64,000 nt of DNA from JAQUOA01 sp037443785 (lineage in GTDB: Bacteria > Bacteroidota > Ignavibacteria > UBA10030 > UBA8401): positions 7,297 through 71,296 of the forward strand of contig JBBINR010000018.1 of the NCBI GenBank assembly GCA_037443785.1, given 5' to 3'. A program made the translations under genes and the position numbers. The notes beneath the pieces were generated by a model that had not been told where the DNA came from, searched no databases, and worked only from the letters and a program-made list of their open reading frames with translations. This document shows, piece by piece, positions 8,185 to 16,358 of this stretch (position 1 is its first letter; every line of letters begins with the position of its first letter).

Positions 8185-9186
8185 TTGCCCTATAATTCAC
8201 ATAGCAAAAGCGTAACAGTAATCTGTTGCGCTTTTTTATTTCTCCTTTCATTATCCTGTTCGGGATTGAAACTAATATTGCCTGAAGAAAAAAATCAATT
8301 TTTCAATTTCGATCCTGAAACTCGTGTTCTTACCAATTCTCCTGCTTTAAGCGATGAACATAAACCTATTTTGTTGGTCTTGTATGCACTTCCAAACGGC
8401 AACACTATTGAAACAACGTTTGGGAAGAAAATATCATTGAAAGACGATTGGCAGTACGACATTCAGCACATCGCCGCACAGACCAGGTTTCTACGCGCAA
8501 CAATGAAAGAATACTCGATTGTCGTTGCTTATCTTGAAGCAAAACAAAAAAGCTGGCCCTCGTGGAGAATCAAGCACTCCTCTGACGATATTGCACGAAT
8601 TATTGACTATGTCCGATTCGAAACCGGTAATCCTGAATCGGTAATACTTTCGGCCCACAGTGGCGGCGGAAGTTTCATTAGTGGGTTTATCAATGCATTT
8701 GATTCGATCCCAAATTACATCAAGCGAATTGCTTATCTTGACGCAAATTATAGTTATGAAGATTCGGTTGGTCAGGGAGAAAAATTAATTCACTGGCTCC
8801 AGGCGGATACAAACCATCGCTTAGCAGTCATTGCGTACGATGATCGAGAGATTATGCTCAACGGAAAAAAGGTTATCAGCCCTACCGGCGGAACATATCG
8901 TGCAACAAAGCGAATGATTCAATATTTTGTGGAACAGACCGATATTACAACAAAACAGGATTCAACCATTCAACAGTATTTTGCTTTCAGCGGGCGAGCA
9001 CAATTTATTATTCACACAAATCCTGACACGCTTATCCTTCATACGGTATTAGTTGAACGAAACGGATTTATTCATTCAATGTTATTTGGTGCTCCATACG
9101 AAGAAAAACAATATTCATTTTTTGGTGCGCGAGCATACTCTCAATTTATTGAAGCAGAGATTCCATGGCAGAAACAACTACATTAA
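8185..9186 (+). CDS. Secreted alpha/beta hydrolase-like protein
   Basis: A 333-residue protein with a hydrophobic N-terminal export signal (about 10-25); Cys25 lies in a non-canonical lipobox. The segment VILSAHSGGGSF places Ser159 in an A-x-S-x-G nucleophile elbow of the alpha/beta hydrolase fold. The preceding strand and following helix also fit. Acid and histidine partners cannot be assigned with certainty. No ATG suits the start, so TTG at 8185 is proposed, likely helped by coupling to the OmpA-like gene ending 3 nt before. The end overlaps the permease gene by 22 nt. The substrate is unknown. Confidence 0.65.
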   Translation: MPYNSHSKSVTVICCAFLFLLSLSCSGLKLILPEEKNQFFNFDPETRVLTNSPALSDEHKPILLVLYALPNGNTIETTFGKKISLKDDWQYDIQHIAAQTRFLRATMKEYSIVVAYLEAKQKSWPSWRIKHSSDDIARIIDYVRFETGNPESVILSAHSGGGSFISGFINAFDSIPNYIKRIAYLDANYSYEDSVGQGEKLIHWLQADTNHRLAVIAYDDREIMLNGKKVISPTGGTYRATKRMIQYFVEQTDITTKQDSTIQQYFAFSGRAQFIIHTNPDTLILHTVLVERNGFIHSMLFGAPYEEKQYSFFGARAYSQFIEAEIPWQKQLH

Positions 9187-10511
9187 AACGCGATCTTTCC
9201 TTAACCCAATCCGTGGCGTTGAACATGATCGACATGGTCGGCATCGGACCGTTTATTGTTCTTCCGATCGTTCTCCAGATCATGGGTGGTCCGCAGCACG
9301 TCAGTGCATGGATTGCGGGCGCCGTGCTGGCATTAATTGACGGATTTATTTGGGCAGAGCTTGGTGCAGCGATGCCGCGTGCTGGAGGAAGTTATGCTTT
9401 CCTCCGCGAGGCGTATGGAAAAAATTGGGGAAAGTTTATGTCGTTTCTCCTTATTTGGCAAACAATGATTCAGGCTCCTCTCGTCATTGCGTCAGGATCA
9501 ATCGGCTTTGCGCAATATTTGTCGTACCTAATTCCATTGAACGATGTGACACGAAGAGCAGCATCAGGCGCGTTAGTCATTACCTTAACGATATTATTGT
9601 ATCGCAAGATTGGCACCGTCGGAAAAATTTCTGTGCTGTTATGGGCAGGAGTAATGTCAACCATGATATGGTTTATCGGCGGCGGATTGTCGCACTTCAA
9701 TCCATCGCTTGCGTTTGATTATCCGAAAGGGGCTTGGGATTTTACATGGGCATTTTGGGTTGCACTCGGCCAGGCAACAGTCCAAACAATGTATTCATAC
9801 CTTGGATATTATAATGTCTGTCATTTGGGAGGAGAAATAAAAGAGCCTGAGAAGATAATACCCAAAGCAATTTTTATTTCAATCATTGGAATCGCTGTTC
9901 TCTATCTTGCAATGCAATTTGCCGTTATCGGTGTTATTCCCTGGCAGGATGCACAGCATTCCCAATTCATTGTCAGCACATTGATTGAAAAGCTGTACGG
10001 CACAACCGCTGCTCAAATTGCGACAGTCCTTGTATTATGGATTGCTTTCTCTTCGCTGTTTGCAGTCATGCTTGGATATTCACGTATCCCTTACGCAGCA
10101 GCCGTTGACGGTAATTTTTTCTCTACCATGGGAAAATTGCATCCGACAAAGAACTTCCCGTATATCGCATTACTTTGGTTAGGCGGAGTGGCATTTATCT
10201 TCAGCCTTTTATTTAAATTAAAAGACGTTATCAACGCAATTCTTGCTATGAGAATCTTGGTACAATTTATCGGAGGTGCAATCGGAGTAATGATATTACG
10301 AAAAACATGGGGAGCAGAAAAAATCCCCTTTAAAATGTGGTTCTACCCTCTACCCGCCGTAATTGCAATAATTCTGTGGCTTTCGATTTTATTATCAACC
10401 GGAATGTCATTCGCAGTATCCGGTGTTGGCATGATGGTTCTTGGATCGATTGTTTTTTTTGTTCGCGCAAAATTGCAAAATGAATGGCCATTCAATCTTG
10501 ACGGTCAATAA
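9165..10511 (+). CDS. APC-family amino acid permease
   Basis: A 448-residue membrane protein with about 12 hydrophobic segments. The N-terminal pattern SVALNMIDMVGIGPFIVLPIV is the TM1 substrate-binding region of the amino acid-polyamine-organocation superfamily, with the glycine-rich unwound part. The EPEKIIPKAIF loop is also typical of these permeases. It should import or exchange an amino acid in the inner membrane; the substrate cannot be read from sequence. Its start lies inside the end of the hydrolase-like gene, and its 3' end overlaps the convergent Sel1 gene by 20 nt. Confidence 0.88.
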   Translation: MAETTTLKRDLSLTQSVALNMIDMVGIGPFIVLPIVLQIMGGPQHVSAWIAGAVLALIDGFIWAELGAAMPRAGGSYAFLREAYGKNWGKFMSFLLIWQTMIQAPLVIASGSIGFAQYLSYLIPLNDVTRRAASGALVITLTILLYRKIGTVGKISVLLWAGVMSTMIWFIGGGLSHFNPSLAFDYPKGAWDFTWAFWVALGQATVQTMYSYLGYYNVCHLGGEIKEPEKIIPKAIFISIIGIAVLYLAMQFAVIGVIPWQDAQHSQFIVSTLIEKLYGTTAAQIATVLVLWIAFSSLFAVMLGYSRIPYAAAVDGNFFSTMGKLHPTKNFPYIALLWLGGVAFIFSLLFKLKDVINAILAMRILVQFIGGAIGVMILRKTWGAEKIPFKMWFYPLPAVIAIILWLSILLSTGMSFAVSGVGMMVLGSIVFFVRAKLQNEWPFNLDGQ

Positions 10512-12003
10512 TTTGAAATTCTCTATCGCGGGGACGGATCGAATCATATAATCGTTGAAGTGATACAAAGGCAGCTCGGCTCCCTCGCTGCGATGCCGAC
10601 CGATATAATCGTACAGCCTCAGGAATTCGTTTAGCAACAATAATTCCATGTTCATAACAGTATGCGAGATTCACTTGCGCAAGCGGCGATTCTTCCGCAT
10701 TGCCCGTCTGAAGTATTTGAAATGCAGAGTCAATGCTGATACCTCCGTATCCTCCAATAATTTTTGCCGATGCAATTCGTATTAAAGCCTCATTATTCCC
10801 CAGCCTGTTCGCATTCGTCCACAATTGCATTGCCTTCTCTTTTTGTTGTGAAACCAACTGCCCGCTAAAATATGCATTTCCCAATTCCACCATGGCATCA
10901 ATATTTCGTTCCTGCGCGGATTTTTGTAAAAAAGAAATAATATCTTCCTTTTTCTGTGATGAAAAAATTTCCGTCAGTGCCAGCGAAGCAATGGTGTACA
11001 TCCCTTCAACATTTCCTTGCTGCGCTTTCTTTTGAATGACATCTAACAAGTGACGATTATCGAGCAGCCGAAGCAATAGCCCCGGTGCACGCCGCGATTC
11101 GAGGCGGACGGCGTGGATGTAGGCAGTAAGTGCATGAATGGAATCTTGTTTTACTCCAATTCCCTTTTCATAGAATCTACCAAGCACAGTATATTCTTCC
11201 GGCACGCCCCACTGGACATGATGAAGGAGCAACGAAAATAGAATCGAATCATTCGCACCAGGAAGTTCTTTTATCCGCTTTTGCCATTTCGACCCGAGTG
11301 CTTGAAGAATTTCAATCGCAGAAAAGGTTTCTTCAACGATCTCATCTTTTTCATTATCAAAATTTAAAAGAACCGGTTGAAATGCTTTTTGAAGAACGGA
11401 TGAAGAATCATTGGAAACGACAGAAGAGGAATCTGACGATTCCGTCGCCGCTAGCCGTTCCAGTTCAGGAAGAATTTCTTTTGCCGGGGCGTAACCTTGT
11501 TCGGCAGAGCGCTTAATCCATTGATACGCTTCTTTCCAATCTTGCTGCACAGCAAGATTATCGGTAAAATATAAACCGAATGCGTATTCTCCCTCTTTCA
11601 AATCATTATCTGCTGTATAACGGAAATATTTGTACGCTTCAAATGGATTCCATTCGGTCCCCCATCCGTTATGGCAAAAGACTCCAAGATTGAAATACGC
11701 GAGAAGATAATGATGATCGGCAGCTTGTTTTATCAATTGAAATGCCCGAACAGTATCAGCAGGAAACCCTTTTCCAGTAAGATATCGTAAACCTAATTCG
11801 TGAAGTGCACCCGCGTCACCGGAATTCGCGTTTCGAACAAGCGAAAATCCTTCCCACAATTGATAGGTGACATCGGACGGCTGAACGATCCTGATCGATG
11901 ACGAAGGAAATCCTTTTTTCCTGTAAACTGAACTTCGTAACGAATCCTGCGGCCACGCTGTTGCAATACCTATTAAAAAAAAAGCAATAAACTTAAGTTT
12001 CAT
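10492..12003 (-). CDS. Exported Sel1-repeat protein
   Basis: A 503-residue protein with a signal peptide (MKLKFIAFFLIGIATAWPQ). It has many Sel1-like repeats, with A...LG..Y..G.G...D...A......A patterns near residues 60-170 and 265-490. Sel1 repeats form solenoids that bind other proteins; no enzyme motif is seen. The region near 190-225 is Ser/Asp-rich and looks like a linker between two repeat blocks. The gene runs towards the permease gene and overlaps its end by 20 nt. Confidence 0.8.
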   Translation of the reverse strand: MKLKFIAFFLIGIATAWPQDSLRSSVYRKKGFPSSSIRIVQPSDVTYQLWEGFSLVRNANSGDAGALHELGLRYLTGKGFPADTVRAFQLIKQAADHHYLLAYFNLGVFCHNGWGTEWNPFEAYKYFRYTADNDLKEGEYAFGLYFTDNLAVQQDWKEAYQWIKRSAEQGYAPAKEILPELERLAATESSDSSSVVSNDSSSVLQKAFQPVLLNFDNEKDEIVEETFSAIEILQALGSKWQKRIKELPGANDSILFSLLLHHVQWGVPEEYTVLGRFYEKGIGVKQDSIHALTAYIHAVRLESRRAPGLLLRLLDNRHLLDVIQKKAQQGNVEGMYTIASLALTEIFSSQKKEDIISFLQKSAQERNIDAMVELGNAYFSGQLVSQQKEKAMQLWTNANRLGNNEALIRIASAKIIGGYGGISIDSAFQILQTGNAEESPLAQVNLAYCYEHGIIVAKRIPEAVRLYRSASQRGSRAAFVSLQRLYDSIRPRDREFQIIDRQD

Positions 12004-12175
12004 TCGTCTTAAAGAATTGATAGATGCTTATTACAATACAATAAGCATGATTTTGACGAACATCAAGATGGACGGAGCATCATTGGCCTGTCATTTAGAC
12101 TCATCCACCGAGTAAATGTTTCAATTTCGATCCGAAATTTCTTAGATTGATTTACACTAACACGAACGGATACCC

Positions 12176-13969
12176 ATGAAATTACTGTACGCTTATCTGA
12201 AAAGATACTGGAAATTGGTGATTCTTGCTCTCTTTCTTGCAACGATCAACCAAACTTTTTCACTTCTCGATCCTTTAATTTTCAGATACGTTATCGACAA
12301 TTACGCAATGAAATTTAAGGAATATGCCACCGACCAATTTCTTCGAGGAGTCATTTCGTTATTGCTTGCCGCAATGGGTGTCGCCTTTGTTTCACGCGTC
12401 GCAAAAAATTTTCAAGACTACTACATCAATGTTATTGTTCAGAAGTTAGGCGCTCAAATTTATGCAGACGGTATTAAACATTCGCTGGAACTTCCCTATG
12501 CTGTTTTTGAAGACCAACGAAGCGGGGAAACACTCGGCAAACTTCAAAAAGTCCGAACCGATGTTGAACGATTGATTTCTTCAGCAATTAATATTCTTTT
12601 TACCTCCCTTGTCGGCATCATTTTTGTCATGATCTATGCTTTTACCATTCACTGGCTGATTGCGCCGGTCTATTTCATGACAATTCCTATCCTCGCGATT
12701 ATCAGTTCAACGCTCAGCAAGAAAATAAAAGTGTTGCAGAAAACAATAGTGGGAGAAACAACGGCACTTGCCGGATCGACAACAGAATCGCTGAGAAATA
12801 TTGAACTCGTAAAAAGTCTCGGACTCGCTGAACAAGAAATCGGACGCTTAAATAATACGACAGACAAAATCCTAAAACTTGAACTCGGGAAAGTAAAGTA
12901 CGTTCGGAAATTGAGCTTTATCCAAGGGACATCGGTAAATTTTTTGCGAACAAGCATTTTATTTATGATGCTCTATTTTATTTTCAGTCAACAAATCACC
13001 GTTGGGCAATTTTTCTCTTTGTGGATATATTCATTCTTCATTTTCGGGCCGCTTCAAGAATTGGGAAATATTATCAATACGTACCGCGAAGCTGAAGTCT
13101 CATTAAATAATTTTCAAGAAATTTTAAATACATCCAAAGAACCCCAGCCGATATCACCACAAGCCGTATTGGAATTGGAAATATTGAAGTTCGACAAGGT
13201 TTCATTCAAGCATCAATCAGCGAAACTCACGGCATTGAACGAAATTTCGTTTAATGTCAAAATGGGAGAAACGATTGCTTTTGTTGGGCCTTCAGGCGCC
13301 GGCAAAACGACTTTGGTAAAACTCCTTGTCGGACTCTATCGCCCCCAATCCGGAAAAATCGTCTACAATAAATTCTCTCATGATGAAATTAATTTCGATA
13401 AGTTCAGAGAACGAATTGGATTTGTCACACAAGACACGCAGCTTTTTTCCGGAACAATTAAAGAAAATCTCCTTTTTGTCAATCCGCATGCAACGGACCA
13501 GGAATGTTTGGATGCATTGAATAAAGCCGCATGCCAATCATTACTTCTTCGCGCAAGCAACGGATTAAATACGATGATTGGCGAAGGCGGCGTAAAAGTT
13601 TCCGGCGGAGAAAAACAACGGCTCTCCATTGCGCGAGCTCTTCTTCGAAATCCTCAGTTGCTGGTGATTGATGAAGCAACTTCTGCTTTGGATTCTCTCA
13701 CCGAAGAAGAGATCAGTGAAACTATTCGTGAAATTTCACAGCGCCAGGATATGATTAGTATTTTGATTGCGCATCGGCTCTCAACCGTTATGCATGCTGA
13801 CAAGATTTTTGTGTTGGAAAAAGGAAAGATCGTTGAATCCGGAAGGCACAAAGATCTTTTAAAGAAAAAGGGATTATATTATGCGATGTGGCGCCAGCAA
13901 GTCGGAGAAAATTCAAACGGGACGCTAAAAGCAGCGTACAAAGCCGCGAAAACTATTTCAAAGAATTAA
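12176..13969 (+). CDS. ABC exporter with fused permease and ATPase domains
   Basis: A 597-residue half-transporter. The N-terminal membrane domain (about 1-310) has six hydrophobic segments. The nucleotide-binding domain has Walker A GPSGAGKTT (371-379), a Q-loop near FVTQD (416-420), signature VSGGE (475-479), Walker B LLVIDE (495-500) and the H-loop in IAHRLST. It resembles MsbA/lipid-multidrug exporters and probably works as a homodimer, since no second half is nearby. The basic C-terminal tail is short and of unknown use. The cargo is unknown. Confidence 0.92.
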   Translation: MKLLYAYLKRYWKLVILALFLATINQTFSLLDPLIFRYVIDNYAMKFKEYATDQFLRGVISLLLAAMGVAFVSRVAKNFQDYYINVIVQKLGAQIYADGIKHSLELPYAVFEDQRSGETLGKLQKVRTDVERLISSAINILFTSLVGIIFVMIYAFTIHWLIAPVYFMTIPILAIISSTLSKKIKVLQKTIVGETTALAGSTTESLRNIELVKSLGLAEQEIGRLNNTTDKILKLELGKVKYVRKLSFIQGTSVNFLRTSILFMMLYFIFSQQITVGQFFSLWIYSFFIFGPLQELGNIINTYREAEVSLNNFQEILNTSKEPQPISPQAVLELEILKFDKVSFKHQSAKLTALNEISFNVKMGETIAFVGPSGAGKTTLVKLLVGLYRPQSGKIVYNKFSHDEINFDKFRERIGFVTQDTQLFSGTIKENLLFVNPHATDQECLDALNKAACQSLLLRASNGLNTMIGEGGVKVSGGEKQRLSIARALLRNPQLLVIDEATSALDSLTEEEISETIREISQRQDMISILIAHRLSTVMHADKIFVLEKGKIVESGRHKDLLKKKGLYYAMWRQQVGENSNGTLKAAYKAAKTISKN

Positions 13970-13994
13970 TTAAAGAACAATTGGATTTCAGATT

Positions 13995-14669
13995 ATGGCA
14001 AAAATAACATCCCCGAACACTGATGATCTTTTTGATAAACCAAACAACATCGATTGGAATAAAGAACTAAAGGCTTTATTCAAAAAATACGATGGACGAA
14101 AACACCCTCTTGAGTATAAAAATCTTTATCAACTGTTGGTGATGGTAGTTCTTTCTGCGCGAGATTCCGATAGAAATATTAATTCACTCGCTCCTGCGTT
14201 ATTTGAAAAATTTCCATCAATGAAACATCTCGCCAAAGCAACGCCGGAAGATCTCTATCCTTTCATCAGCAAGGTTTCCAATTTTGGGAACAAAGCACAA
14301 TGGCTGACAAAAACAGCAAAAGAAATTAAGGATGATAAAAATATTCCATTGACTCAGGAAGGATTAACTCAGTATTCCGGCATTGGACGTAAATCTGCAA
14401 ATGTCATTATGAGTCAGATGAATGCCCCGGCAGAAGGTGTTATTGTTGATTTACATACGTTGCGAGTTGCCCCTCGGCTCGGCATAGCAAAAGGAACAAA
14501 TCCCGAAAAGATTGAAAAACAGTTGATGGAAAAAGTTGATAAAAGAAATTGGCACTTGCTCGGAATGTCCCTCACATATCTCGGGCGCGAAACGTGCCGT
14601 CCGACAAATCCGAAATGTCATGAGTGTTTGGTAAGCAGCGTGTGTGAATTTTATAACTCGTCAAAATAA
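13995..14669 (+). CDS. nth: Endonuclease III (DNA glycosylase/AP lyase)
   Basis: A 224-residue HhH-GPD enzyme of base excision repair that removes oxidised pyrimidines and cleaves abasic sites. The helix-hairpin-helix YSGIGRKSANVIM holds the catalytic lysine, and the catalytic aspartate is in VIVDLHTLRV. The C-terminal iron-sulfur loop C-x6-C-x2-C-x5-C (CRPTNPKCHECLVSSVC) is intact, so a [4Fe-4S] cluster is expected. It starts 25 nt after the ABC exporter gene and may share its transcript. Confidence 0.93.
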   Translation: MAKITSPNTDDLFDKPNNIDWNKELKALFKKYDGRKHPLEYKNLYQLLVMVVLSARDSDRNINSLAPALFEKFPSMKHLAKATPEDLYPFISKVSNFGNKAQWLTKTAKEIKDDKNIPLTQEGLTQYSGIGRKSANVIMSQMNAPAEGVIVDLHTLRVAPRLGIAKGTNPEKIEKQLMEKVDKRNWHLLGMSLTYLGRETCRPTNPKCHECLVSSVCEFYNSSK

Positions 14670-14711
14670 TTTTGCTGCACTGCTCAGCTTACGATAAAAT
14701 AGAAATATTTT

Positions 14712-15302
14712 TCAGTTTTCTAAATAATCTCGTACATCAGTGGTAAACATACCTGCTTTCTGAGCTCCTTCCAATCCGACATCACCATCTTCGAAAACCT
14801 GGCACTGATGGGGCGGAATTCCTATGACCTCCGCCGCTTTAAGAAAAATATCAGGGGCAGGTTTTGTTTTTACTTTATCATCGGATGTCAAGATTACCTG
14901 AAAGTGCTCTTTGATGCCAATAACATTCAATTGGGAATGGACATTTTCTCTTGAACCGCCTGAAGCGACAGCCATTGGCAGAACATTTTTGAAGCGCTGG
15001 ACAATGTCGACAACAGGTTTGATAGGTTGTATTTCAGAATAATAGCGTCTGAAGAATCCCTGTTTTATTTTGCTCACATCCTGAACATCCAGATTTGTAC
15101 CATGTTCACGGTTATATAATTCAACGACATCGGTGGATGATATCCCCTTCCTAGAAAAAATAAGGTCATAATCCCACGGTGCGCCGAAATGTTTAATGGC
15201 ATGTTCCCATGCTTTCATATGGAACGGCATTGAATCAACCAGCGTTCCGTCGCAGTCAAATATCAATCCTTTGATATATTCCGGTACTAAAATTTTCTTC
15301 AT
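14712..15302 (-). CDS. HAD-superfamily phosphatase, beta-phosphoglucomutase-like
   Basis: A 196-residue haloacid-dehalogenase enzyme with motif I FDCDGTLVDS (nucleophile Asp16 and Asp18), motif II VASGGS, motif III Lys in KTKPAPDIF, and motif IV FEDGDVG. The cap domain sits between motifs I and II. It resembles YqaB/beta-PGM-like sugar-phosphate phosphatases. The start at 15302 is chosen because GAGGGAG lies just upstream; an ATG at 15320 would precede that site. The substrate is uncertain. Confidence 0.85.
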   Translation of the reverse strand: MKKILVPEYIKGLIFDCDGTLVDSMPFHMKAWEHAIKHFGAPWDYDLIFSRKGISSTDVVELYNREHGTNLDVQDVSKIKQGFFRRYYSEIQPIKPVVDIVQRFKNVLPMAVASGGSRENVHSQLNVIGIKEHFQVILTSDDKVKTKPAPDIFLKAAEVIGIPPHQCQVFEDGDVGLEGAQKAGMFTTDVRDYLEN

Positions 15303-15410
15303 ACTATCTCCCTCGTACATAAAAAAATCCGTAGAGAGATTTCCAGAACTTTCTGCGGATCAATTCTTACCTCAATATACGAATTTCACTGAAAAAATTG
15401 AAGAAGCAAT

Positions 15411-16274
15411 TTACGTTTTTTTTTGAGTCAACAAAACCCCTGCAATGGTAATCACTCCTCCAATCACAAACGTAGAAGTGAGTGGTTGACCCAAAATTAT
15501 TACTGCCAATATCGCCGTGAAAATCGGCTGCGCGTTTGCGAAGACGGCAACTTTTGTTGTGTCATACTTTCCTATCGCATAATACCACAGGATATAACTT
15601 ACAACAGATGTACCTAACGCCAGATATAAAATCCCAATCCAATTGCTCGCAGAAATGGTTGTCACATCAAACCATGTTAAGCTTGCGACACCTGGAGGAA
15701 CAAATAATATGGCGCCGCACATCACCGTCAACGAGCTGACGTGAAATGCACCGTACTTTGCGATTAATTTTTTTCCTTGAATACCGTACAGTGACCACGC
15801 CACCACGGCAATAAGAATCATGACATTGCCGAAAAAATAATCGGACGAAAAATCGACGCCGCGCTCAAAGATAACAATGCTGACGCCGATGAACGCTACC
15901 GCAACGCCGAGTACTTTATATTTTGTCAGCGATTCACCAAGTAAAAATCTGGAGAAGACAAGAACGAAAGCAGGTGTCGTGGCATATAACAGCGCACCAT
16001 TTGCGGCAAGCGTAAATTTCATTCCATACAGATAGAAAAATTGATTGATGGGAATTGCAATAAATGAAATCCAGATGACAAGTAAATAATCTTCTTTTTG
16101 AATTCTTATTTTCTTTTCGCGGATAATAAAAATGACGGAGAGAACGCCGGCTGCAATGACACCGCGAATGAACGTCAACGACATTGGATCAACATCACGC
16201 GTCACGGTTTTTGCAATAAGGTGCGTTCCGCTTGCAATCAATTGCTGAATCAGCATTACAACATAAATGTTCAT
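15411..16274 (-). CDS. EamA/DMT-family transporter
   Basis: A 287-residue protein with ten predicted membrane helices in two EamA repeats (about 5-135 and 150-285). It carries typical DMT signatures such as AANGALLYATTPAFVLVFSR, and SVVSYILWYYAI in the second half. The family exports or imports small metabolites across the inner membrane. No neighbour suggests a substrate. Confidence 0.87.
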   Translation of the reverse strand: MNIYVVMLIQQLIASGTHLIAKTVTRDVDPMSLTFIRGVIAAGVLSVIFIIREKKIRIQKEDYLLVIWISFIAIPINQFFYLYGMKFTLAANGALLYATTPAFVLVFSRFLLGESLTKYKVLGVAVAFIGVSIVIFERGVDFSSDYFFGNVMILIAVVAWSLYGIQGKKLIAKYGAFHVSSLTVMCGAILFVPPGVASLTWFDVTTISASNWIGILYLALGTSVVSYILWYYAIGKYDTTKVAVFANAQPIFTAILAVIILGQPLTSTFVIGGVITIAGVLLTQKKT

Positions 16275-16358
16275 TCGTTTTTGTAACTCGAATTGGCTTT
16301 TGGTATATTAAAATATCACCTGATTTTGTTCATCAATATACTTCATCTTCTTGAAACT

